Origin: a bacterium
GTDB lineage: Bacteria; UBP15; UBA6099; DSWB01
DNA: 9,886 nt
Assembly: GCA_020061125.1 (NCBI GenBank)
Contig: JAGUYV010000096.1
Coordinates: forward strand, 1-9,886
Reading direction: 5' to 3'
The notes under the pieces were generated by a model, which saw only the letters and a program-made list of their open reading frames with translations, made no database searches and was not told the DNA's origin. Of this stretch, positions 1 to 6,035 are shown piece after piece. The translations under genes and the position numbers were made by a program. Numbering within the stretch: position 1 is the stretch's first letter; each line of letters opens with the position of its first letter.

Positions 1-132
1 GGCCCGGCAGCCGGGTTCGGTGACGGCCACGCCGTTCACGGTCACGCGTCCCGCGGCGATCAGGTCTTCGCATTTGCGGCGCGAACCCAGCCCGGCGCGC
101 GCAAGAATTTTCTGCAACCGCTCTTCAGCCAT
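1..132 (-). CDS. RsuA/RluB-family pseudouridine synthase, N-terminal S4 domain (partial)
   Basis: This is the first 44 codons of a gene that runs off the left edge of the window. The translation starts [20 protein letters not shown] and continues with [14 protein letters not shown], the classic S4 RNA-binding domain that opens RsuA/RluB/RluE/RluF pseudouridine synthases. These enzymes convert a specific uridine of 16S or 23S rRNA to pseudouridine in the cytoplasm. The S4 part docks on rRNA; the catalytic domain with its Asp lies outside the window. The start at 132 is chosen because the S4 motif begins directly after it. There is no Shine-Dalgarno sequence, but TATAAT lies 8 nt upstream, suggesting a leaderless mRNA. 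The gene follows the methyltransferase by 29 bp on the same strand. RluB-like is the most likely subtype, but the S4 domain alone cannot separate RluB from RsuA or from other S4 proteins. Confidence 0.85.
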   Translation of the reverse strand, partial: MAEERLQKILARAGLGSRRKCEDLIAAGRVTVNGVAVTEPGCRA

Positions 133-140
133 AATGCTGT

Positions 141-149
141 ATTATAGCA
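141..149 (-). promoter_or_regulatory. Extended -10 promoter of the pseudouridine synthase gene
   Basis: On the minus strand the sequence reads TGCTATAAT, a perfect extended -10 element (TGn-TATAAT). No good -35 box is found 16-18 bp upstream, as expected for extended -10 promoters. The hexamer ends 8 nt before the ATG at 132, which puts transcription initiation at or within two bases of the start codon. The promoter sits in the 29-bp gap after the methyltransferase stop, so this gene need not depend on read-through. Confidence 0.6.
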
Positions 150-161
150 ATCCGGGAAAAC

Positions 162-1394
162 TCACAGGGGCTTCCGCGACAGGATCAGGCAACCGGGGGC
201 GGACAGATCCGCGAAATCCAGATTCTTGAAATCGGCGTGCAGTTGCGCAACCGTTTCAGGAGTCACGGGAATGGAATTGCCCGCCGTTTCGGGCCGTGCG
301 ACAACCTCTTCGAGGCCCGCGTTTTTGAACGCCTCACTCCAGCGGCTCATGCGCCAGCGGTTGGCGCGCTGGTTCTGCGGCACGCTCATGGCCCGCCATT
401 GCGCATCGGAGTATTTGAGGAATTCCAGGGGCGCGTTCTTGGGGTCGCGATGGTCGCACAGGTCAATCATGTGCGCGGACCAGCCGCCGGGTTTGAGCAC
501 GCGCGCGATCTCGCGCACCGTGTCCGCGGGATCCCCGTCCGGGTCGCCCACATGTTCGAGCGTGGCCACGGAAGACACCAGGTCGAACGAGCCTGTGTCG
601 AATGGCAGGTTCGCCGCGTCCACGCCGCCGCGGAAATCCAGAAACCGTGGGTCGAACGCCACGGAATTGTTGCTGCACTCGACAAGCTCATCCATGATGA
701 GCGGTGGATTTCCGGCAAGCCATTCTGCCGGAAGCAAGTCGCGTTTGGCCAGCCGCGCGAAGATGGTTTCGTGGCAAATGCGTTGCGCGGCGGGGCCGAG
801 GATGTTAATGGATTCGGATGTGCGGAATTTGTCCACGGCGCACACGCGGGCGCCCATGACCGCATATAAATAGCAGACCGCGGGCACGATGCTGCCGCCG
901 ATTTCCAGAACGCGCGCGCCGCGGAAATCGAATCCCCGCTCGATAAGCAAAGGGGCGTGGAGAAGCACCCAGTTCGCGGCGGTGTCGAGCAATGTGTTGG
1001 CGTGAGTCGTGAATTCCCTGGTGTATTCTTCAATGAATCTGCGCGCCCGGGTTTCAATCTCTTCGGGCGCATATCGTGGCGCCAGCAAATCCCGGTAGGA
1101 CTGGAACGCGGCGTCCCGGGCCGTTTTTTCGAGGCTTGCGGCAAGCTGCTGGTGCGCTTGAAACCCCATGATTTGCGCCTTGATGGCGGCCGCGCCGAAA
1201 TGCCGGACCGCATCCAGCACACGGCCCGCTTGATTCATGGCTTGCGCGCGCATCAAATTGATCCCGGGGAAATGGGGCGCAAGGCTTTCGGCCCGATCAA
1301 ACTGCGCGTCCGCGCCCGCGTATTCGCCGCGCTCGATCATGTCCATGGCCTGCTGGAGCGCGGTGAACGCCTGCGACATGTTTCCCGGATTCAT
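162..1394 (-). CDS. Class I SAM-dependent methyltransferase with helical (TPR-like) N-terminal extension
   Basis: The protein has 410 residues. Residues about 1-150 are helical. Residues 9-90 look like TPR-type repeats (A-x-x-Y/F and A-E-x-L-A-P-type spacing). Residues 158-310 form a Rossmann methyltransferase of the Methyltransf_11 type: motif I V-L-E-I-G-G-S (162-168), the acidic residue after strand 2 in V-C-A-V-D (188), L-P-F-D-T-G-S-F-D-L-V followed by A-T-L-E-H-V (263-282), and K-P-G-G-W (301-305). It should transfer a methyl group from SAM in the cytoplasm; the substrate is unknown. I chose the ATG at 1394 because AGGAG lies 9 nt upstream and a promoter lies just beyond. A longer TTG start at 1433 would fall at the promoter itself. 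The gene is 84 bp downstream of the sulfatase on the same strand, so a role in envelope polysaccharide or small-molecule modification is possible but unproven. Confidence 0.85.
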   Translation of the reverse strand: MNPGNMSQAFTALQQAMDMIERGEYAGADAQFDRAESLAPHFPGINLMRAQAMNQAGRVLDAVRHFGAAAIKAQIMGFQAHQQLAASLEKTARDAAFQSYRDLLAPRYAPEEIETRARRFIEEYTREFTTHANTLLDTAANWVLLHAPLLIERGFDFRGARVLEIGGSIVPAVCYLYAVMGARVCAVDKFRTSESINILGPAAQRICHETIFARLAKRDLLPAEWLAGNPPLIMDELVECSNNSVAFDPRFLDFRGGVDAANLPFDTGSFDLVSSVATLEHVGDPDGDPADTVREIARVLKPGGWSAHMIDLCDHRDPKNAPLEFLKYSDAQWRAMSVPQNQRANRWRMSRWSEAFKNAGLEEVVARPETAGNSIPVTPETVAQLHADFKNLDFADLSAPGCLILSRKPL

Positions 1395-1433
1395 TAAGTA
1401 AGTCTCCTGTTTCTCCACGGTACTGATTTCCAA

Positions 1434-1462
1434 AGTATAGAGAGCGGGATTGAAAATTTAAA
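1434..1462 (-). promoter_or_regulatory. Predicted sigma70-type promoter of the methyltransferase gene
   Basis: On the minus strand there is a -35-like TTTAAA (1457-1462, 4/6), a 17-bp spacer, and TATACT (1434-1439, 5/6). Transcription would start near 1427, giving a leader of about 33 nt that includes the AGGAG ribosome-binding site before the ATG at 1394. The -35 lies inside the 10-bp palindrome AATTTAAATT (1455-1464). No intrinsic terminator separates this site from the upstream sulfatase, so read-through is also possible. Confidence 0.45.
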
Positions 1463-1478
1463 TTGTGTTATGCGCGGC

Positions 1479-3149
1479 TTATTGCAGATACCCCAGGCCT
1501 TTGAGCTTGTCGCGCTCTGGGCGGGAGACGCCCGCGGTTGCTCCGGCCAGGGCCATGGACCGGTTCCATTTCCCCATGCGCGCAGCCAGGGCGTCCAAGG
1601 CGCGCGCGCGCTGCACGCGCGCAGCCAGCAGATCTTTGCTCTCCGCGGGATCCGCCTGTGTGTCGTAGAGCGTCCTGCCCCGCGCGGGGTACGCCAGATC
1701 TCCGGTCCATTTCATCATGAACGCTTCCGCGGGCGGCGGAGTTCGCGTGATGAGTTTGAACCCGCCCGCGTATACGGCCATGGCGCGGCCCGTGCGTTCG
1801 CCATGGCCGTGTTCCCGTTCCGCCAGAAGAGCCTGATGGCCATTTGCGCGCGCTGATCCGTCTCCGGTCAGCCAGGCAAACGATCTGCCTTGAAACTGCC
1901 CGGTTTCATACGGGATCGCAAGGAGATCCAGGAGCGTGGGCGTGAGGTCCACAAGGCCCACGCGCTGCGCGCGCCTTCGCCCCTGCCCGCCGCCCGGAAG
2001 GCGCATGATGAGGGGCACATGCAGCGCTTCGGCGTGAAGCGAATGCGCGTGCATGCCCACGGTTCCCCGTTCGCCAAGTTCCTCGCCGTGATCGGACATG
2101 ACCACCAGCAATGTGCTGTTCAGCAAATCGTTATCATCGAGATAATCAACAAGCGCCTGAATGTAGGTGTCGGTGTAGCGGACGCCCGCGTCGTACTGGG
2201 CGTTGATGTGGTCCAGGTCCGCGGCGGTTGCGCGGATCCGCCCGTCGCTGACCCGCTTGGCGATGTCCAGTGTGATGGCGTCGGGCAGAGGGCCGGAGTA
2301 GTCCGGGTTGAACGAGCGGTTGAAAGGCGGCGGCGGGTCGTAGGGTGTGTGGATGTCGTAGCTGTGCAGGAACAGGAAGAACTTGCGGCCGTCCTGCGCG
2401 TCGAGCCACCTGCGCGCCTCGGGCCAGATGGAGGCCATATCCATAGCGTCATCCTTGTACGCGTCGAAACCCTGCGCCATGCCGAAGTTGCGGCTCAACT
2501 GCGCGCCGCCGGTGAATCCGCCGGTTGCGTAGCCGCGGCTCTTGAGAATTTCGGCCAGAGTGAGCGCGCTGGAAGGGAGTGCGGCGTGGGTCATAACCTG
2601 TGCGCCGTGCGCGCCGGGATACAGTCCCGTGAAAGCCGTGGCGTGGCTGCTCAAGGTGGCCGGGGCCGAGGACACCGCATTCTCGAAGAGCACGGATTCG
2701 CGCGCGAGTCGGTCCAGCGCGGGCGTGGTGTTGCGGCGGTACCCATACGCGCCCACGCGGTCCGCACGCAGTGTGTCCAGGCTCACGACGATCAGGTTGT
2801 AGTCCTTGAAGGGTTCGCGCGCCCCGCTCTTTTTCACCGGCGGCGGGATTTGTGAGCCGTGTCCGGGCAGAGTCAGGCGGCAGAAGGCCATGCTGGAGAG
2901 AATCAGCAGCGCGGCCGCGGCTCCGGTTCGTGCGCTCCAGATTGCGCGCGGCCATATCATGCCCGCAATCCACAGCGCGCCGAGCGCCGCCGCGGGACCG
3001 GCGGGCAAACGCACCGGAATTCCCCGGCCGAACACATTCAGAACGAACGGCCCGGCATTGATAAGCGCCAGCGCCGAAAGGCCCAGGGGAACAAGCAGGA
3101 TCAGAGTAATTCTTCTCCGCATCGTTTGTATGTCGTTGGCTGACGCCAT
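1479..3149 (-). CDS. Membrane-anchored sulfatase-like hydrolase/transferase (alkaline phosphatase superfamily)
   Basis: The protein has 556 residues from the ATG at 3149. The N-terminus carries about three hydrophobic segments (about 12-33, 50-70, 76-95) that anchor it in the inner membrane. The catalytic domain follows, presumably periplasmic: N-L-I-V-V-S-L-D-T-L-R-A-D (118-130, metal-ligand Asp125), A-P-A-T-L-S-S-H-A-T (162-171), H-S-Y-D-I-H-T-P-Y (262-270), S-D-H-G-E-E (352-357, metal ligands) and H-A-H-S-L-H-A-E-A-L-H-V-P-L-I (367-381). The usual formylglycine motif C/S-x-P-x-R is absent. Thr165 occupies the nucleophile position, as in phosphotransferases of the superfamily, so true sulfatase activity is doubtful. 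The C-terminus ends in L-K-G-L-G-Y-L-Q, typical of large TPR-linked sulfatases, but no TPR part follows. The start is uncertain: a GTG at 3188 or an ATG at 3122 would also preserve the membrane anchor, and none has a clear Shine-Dalgarno. Confidence 0.85.
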   Translation of the reverse strand: MASANDIQTMRRRITLILLVPLGLSALALINAGPFVLNVFGRGIPVRLPAGPAAALGALWIAGMIWPRAIWSARTGAAAALLILSSMAFCRLTLPGHGSQIPPPVKKSGAREPFKDYNLIVVSLDTLRADRVGAYGYRRNTTPALDRLARESVLFENAVSSAPATLSSHATAFTGLYPGAHGAQVMTHAALPSSALTLAEILKSRGYATGGFTGGAQLSRNFGMAQGFDAYKDDAMDMASIWPEARRWLDAQDGRKFFLFLHSYDIHTPYDPPPPFNRSFNPDYSGPLPDAITLDIAKRVSDGRIRATAADLDHINAQYDAGVRYTDTYIQALVDYLDDNDLLNSTLLVVMSDHGEELGERGTVGMHAHSLHAEALHVPLIMRLPGGGQGRRRAQRVGLVDLTPTLLDLLAIPYETGQFQGRSFAWLTGDGSARANGHQALLAEREHGHGERTGRAMAVYAGGFKLITRTPPPAEAFMMKWTGDLAYPARGRTLYDTQADPAESKDLLAARVQRARALDALAARMGKWNRSMALAGATAGVSRPERDKLKGLGYLQ

Positions 3150-3218
3150 GTGGTTTCGCCGCACTGTAAATTGAAGATTGCGCTGCACGGCGGCATCCGC
3201 TGCGCAACCGCCAAATCC

Positions 3219-3247
3219 AATATAGCGGCGCAGGCCGGCGCCCGCAA
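3219..3247 (-). promoter_or_regulatory. Predicted sigma70-type promoter of the sulfatase-like gene
   Basis: On the minus strand TTGCGG (3242-3247) is followed after exactly 17 bp by TATATT (3219-3224, 5/6). Transcription would begin near 3212, leaving a leader of about 60 nt for the ATG at 3149 or about 25 nt for the GTG at 3188. The promoter lies in the divergent region shared with the propeller-protein gene. The same TTGCGG-17-TATA arrangement precedes the histidine kinase. The GC-rich spacer makes chance similarity possible. Confidence 0.4.
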
Positions 3248-3319
3248 CTTCTCCGGCGCCTGCACGCCCCTTGATTTCTGTCCGCCGCGTAGATTTTTTC
3301 CAATGAATAAATAATAATT

Positions 3320-3323
3320 AGGA
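3320..3323 (+). promoter_or_regulatory. Ribosome-binding site of the propeller-protein gene
   Basis: AGGA lies 7 nt before the ATG at 3331, in the AT-rich end of the divergent intergenic region. It favours this start over the in-frame ATG at 3337. A TTGATT (3271-3276) could be a -35 box, but I find no convincing -10 at 15-19 bp from it, so the forward promoter is not called. Confidence 0.5.
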
Positions 3324-3330
3324 CTGACTT

Positions 3331-5889
3331 ATGAACATGGAAAAGAAGCACGGAATCCCGCTCACGGTTCTCCTGGCAATCCTGGCATCAGGGCTTGGTT
3401 TGCTGTGCCTTGCCGGATCCGGATGCCGCAGGGGTGCGCCCGGGAAATCCATTCATGTCAAATACCAGGCTTCGCGGCCGCAGTGGATCGAGGCCAGAGC
3501 GCGCGGCCCGGTTCCAGATGCTCTTGACGGCAAACGCATTGATGTCATTCGCATTCATAAAAACCGGGCTTACATCGGCGTGCGCGATTATGGCATTGCA
3601 ATATATGAACCCCGGTCGGACGCCTGGGAGCTGTATCCTTACGATTATTCAAGGTTCAACGAAAATCTGTTTATCAAGGACATTCTTCCGCACGGAAACG
3701 CCGTATATGCGGGAGCGGCCGGAGGGCTGCTGCGCCTCAATTTGAAAACCCGCGCATGGACTCCCTTCAAAAATCGAAGAAATCCCGAAAGCAATTCCAT
3801 CGCCAGAATGATTTTGCACGGCAATTCTCTCTGGCTGGCTACTTCCACGGGATTGTATACATTTGACACAGGCTCCGAATCGTTCTCTCTGGTTAAGGAA
3901 GGTTATTTTTTTAATGTCGCATACGCAAAGGGTGCGGTCTGGTGCAACGGGACCATTAAAGACAGCCCCGGCACATTGTACAGATTTGATCCGGCGACGC
4001 GAAAATCCACGGGAAGCTGGACGCCCGACCCGGGCCTGTCCATTGGCATTGAGTTGAATGTGGAATCAGACCGTATCGTGATGCCTAAAGCCAACGGCCA
4101 GGTGTTCTTCCGGTTCGCGGACAAGAAGTTCGAGTTTGTGTACAAGCCCGACGGATTTCCGGAATTTCTGCCCGTGACAATGGCGCGTTACGGCGAACAG
4201 TATCTCATGGGGTCAAAATCGGGGCTGGCTCTTTTCAACCCCGGCAAAAACGACTGGCTTCTGATCACCAAAAATGCCGGAATCATCGCATCCAATGTGC
4301 TGTCTCTGGGCGTGATTGGAGACCTTGTGTTTCTCGGGTTCCCCCAGGGACTGATGCTGGTGGACAAGGGCCTCTTTGCGCAGATTGAATATCTTGCGCG
4401 GAATCCCGGCGCCGGTTGCGCGGACGCATGCGTGGCGGAGAACTCCGGCGCCGTGAATCCCTGGCGTCTTCTGGACACCTCGCACGGACTGATGAGCAAC
4501 ACGGTGATCAGCCTTCTGCCGCTGGAACAGGGCACATGGGTTGGCGTGCACTCCCTGGGCATCAGCCGCGTGAGCGGGGATTCGCTTGAAGTCAAAACTT
4601 TCATTCCTCCGGGAGTCAAAAAGAACGAAGTGCCCGCCACCCAGATTCTGGAACTGGCGGAAAAGAACGGGATTCTGTGGTACGGCGGTGACTATTTTAT
4701 TGGGAAAATGGACGCCGCAACCGGCAAGTGGCTGACGAAACCGCAAACCGACGATGTGTTAAGGAGAACGAATGTCGAGGCCTTGTGGATCGGGCGCGGC
4801 CAGGTGTGGGCCGGGGTGCGCAAGCAGGGAATCCGCGTTCTCGAAAAAGGGCGCTGGAGGCTTTACCCCGGGGAACGCATTCTGCTTAGTCCCTATGTGA
4901 CGGACATCGTGCATGCCGAAGACGCCCTGTGGATCTCCGCAGACTTCGGGCTGCGCCGCTACAACGATGTGGACGACGGTTTCGTGTATGTGGAACTCGG
5001 CGGGGTCATGGATATCGAATCCATGAGCAGCGACGGCGGCGCCGTGCTGTGGATCGGCTGCCGCGAACGCAGCGCGCCTCCCAGTGAAATTAATACAGGT
5101 CTCTACCGCTACAATGTGCGCACCCGCCATATGGTGCGGTTCAACGAACTCGATAATCCGGGTCTTGGCGATCGGGTCAACAAGGTGTTTGCGGATGGGC
5201 CGTTTGTGTGGATCGCCCACGAAAAAGGCGTGAGCCGCTATGACCGGCTCACCGGTGAGTTTACGCATTTCGGCGCCGCGGACGGACTCGAGGCGAGCGA
5301 ATATCTGACGGTTGCCGTGAACGCGGACTGGCTTTTTGTGGGCACGGATCAGGGTTTGTATGCGCGGCGCATTCTCGAATTCGAAGACCCGGCAGTTCGC
5401 GATCAATATCGCGACGCCTGGCATCTTGCGCGCAAAGGAAACCACGGCCGCGCCGCGGCGCAATACGCCTCGTTGCGCGCGCGGGCAAAAAGTCAGCATC
5501 CGGAATATGCGGATTATCTGGCCTGGCGCGCATCCAGCGAGCGCGCGCTGGCAGGAGATACGGATCTGGCCTGGCGGGATTTCCAGCCCCTGCTCAAAAA
5601 ACATCCCATGCTGTTGCTGGATCTGGACACGCTGGCCGCGGCGCGCCTGGGGTTTGACGGATACGCGCAGCGCCTGATCGATCTTCGCGACTCGCTGCCG
5701 CAGCGAGCGCGCAACAAGCGCCTGGCCGCCGCATGGCTCAAGCATGCGGATTACGCGCTCGAGCAGTTCGCAAAAAGATCAGAAAAAAAAGGTGAGCATA
5801 AAGCCGCGGAGCGCGCACGGCGGATCGCCGCAAAGCTCCAGGGCGCCAAGCAGCCGCGCGCAGCCCTTTCCAGGAAACCCGGACGATGA
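3331..5889 (+). CDS. Secreted, probably lipid-anchored beta-propeller (reg_prop-like) protein with C-terminal helical domain
   Basis: The protein has 852 residues. It begins with a Lys-rich n-region, a hydrophobic core (11-27) and L-A-G-S-G-C (C32). This resembles a lipobox but has Gly at -3, so it is either a lipoprotein or a Sec-secreted protein. Residues about 65-680 consist of many repeats of a hydrophobic strand followed by G-L/I-x-x-Y/F-x-P/D and W/F: for example G-I-A-I-Y-E-P (88-94), G-L-L-R-L-N (132-137), G-L-Y-T-F-D (174-179), L-W-I-S-A-D-F-G-L-R-R-Y-N (533-545), V-W-I-A-H-E-K-G-V-S-R-Y-D (626-638). These match the two-component-regulator-propeller repeats found in periplasmic sensor domains and suggest one or two propellers. 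Residues 690-835 are helical and TPR-like, with a very basic tail. The start is set by AGGA 7 nt upstream. The gene is followed directly by a short overlapping ORF and a hybrid kinase, so a periplasmic sensing role is possible. No enzyme motif is seen. Confidence 0.8.
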   Translation: MNMEKKHGIPLTVLLAILASGLGLLCLAGSGCRRGAPGKSIHVKYQASRPQWIEARARGPVPDALDGKRIDVIRIHKNRAYIGVRDYGIAIYEPRSDAWELYPYDYSRFNENLFIKDILPHGNAVYAGAAGGLLRLNLKTRAWTPFKNRRNPESNSIARMILHGNSLWLATSTGLYTFDTGSESFSLVKEGYFFNVAYAKGAVWCNGTIKDSPGTLYRFDPATRKSTGSWTPDPGLSIGIELNVESDRIVMPKANGQVFFRFADKKFEFVYKPDGFPEFLPVTMARYGEQYLMGSKSGLALFNPGKNDWLLITKNAGIIASNVLSLGVIGDLVFLGFPQGLMLVDKGLFAQIEYLARNPGAGCADACVAENSGAVNPWRLLDTSHGLMSNTVISLLPLEQGTWVGVHSLGISRVSGDSLEVKTFIPPGVKKNEVPATQILELAEKNGILWYGGDYFIGKMDAATGKWLTKPQTDDVLRRTNVEALWIGRGQVWAGVRKQGIRVLEKGRWRLYPGERILLSPYVTDIVHAEDALWISADFGLRRYNDVDDGFVYVELGGVMDIESMSSDGGAVLWIGCRERSAPPSEINTGLYRYNVRTRHMVRFNELDNPGLGDRVNKVFADGPFVWIAHEKGVSRYDRLTGEFTHFGAADGLEASEYLTVAVNADWLFVGTDQGLYARRILEFEDPAVRDQYRDAWHLARKGNHGRAAAQYASLRARAKSQHPEYADYLAWRASSERALAGDTDLAWRDFQPLLKKHPMLLLDLDTLAAARLGFDGYAQRLIDLRDSLPQRARNKRLAAAWLKHADYALEQFAKRSEKKGEHKAAERARRIAAKLQGAKQPRAALSRKPGR

Positions 5890-6035
5890 ACCGCAAACCG
5901 GGGAGGCCGCGCCCAGCGCTTGCGGAAAACGGCATCAAGATCTATAAAACAGGAAGTTTGTCAACAAAACACAGGGATGTTGCGACTGGTCTCTATCGTG
6001 CATCAATACGCCTGCGGGCCGTGAGCATGAGATGA
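5886..6035 (+). CDS. Candidate 49-aa basic small protein bridging the propeller and kinase genes
   Basis: An open frame of 49 codons starts at an ATG that overlaps the stop of the propeller gene (ATGA, 5886-5889). It ends in a TGA that overlaps the ATG of the kinase (ATGA, 6032-6035). AGGA lies 10 nt upstream of its start. The product begins MNRKPGRPRPALAENG, is rich in Arg and Lys, and has no Cys, signal peptide or recognisable domain. The 4-nt overlaps at both ends are typical of translationally coupled operon genes. They would also explain why the kinase lacks a clear Shine-Dalgarno. Against it, codon use in the second half (ATA, TCA, ACT, AGT) departs from the GC-ending style of the neighbours, and a predicted promoter lies inside the frame. 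It may be a coupling ORF whose peptide has no function, or chance. Confidence 0.35.
   Translation: MNRKPGRPRPALAENGIKIYKTGSLSTKHRDVATGLYRASIRLRAVSMR
5920..5948 (+). promoter_or_regulatory. Predicted sigma70-type promoter upstream of the hybrid kinase
   Basis: TTGCGG (5920-5925), a 17-bp spacer and TATAAA (5943-5948, 5/6) form a plausible promoter. A start near 5955 would leave a leader of about 77 nt before the kinase ATG. The -35 and spacing are the same as in the predicted sulfatase promoter. If used, it would let the kinase be expressed without the propeller gene. Confidence 0.4.

Noticed and set aside
1395-1433. Longer TTG start of the methyltransferase
   Set aside because: It adjoins the predicted -10 and has no Shine-Dalgarno, whereas the ATG at 1394 has AGGAG.
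1890-2855. A 321-codon plus-strand open frame inside the sulfatase gene
   Set aside because: It is antisense to a well-defined sulfatase-fold protein and lacks any domain.
3225-3267. GC-rich imperfect inverted repeat in the divergent intergenic region
   Set aside because: The arms do not pair cleanly and no T-run follows, so neither a terminator nor an operator can be supported.
4759-5745. A 328-codon minus-strand open frame inside the propeller gene
   Set aside because: Same shadow effect; the plus-strand frame has clear propeller repeats and a signal sequence.
5872-5910. Repeat of R-K-P-G-R in the end of the propeller protein and the start of the short ORF
   Set aside because: The two stretches are in different frames and only loosely alike in DNA; I do not see proof of a duplication or of a frameshift joining the genes.
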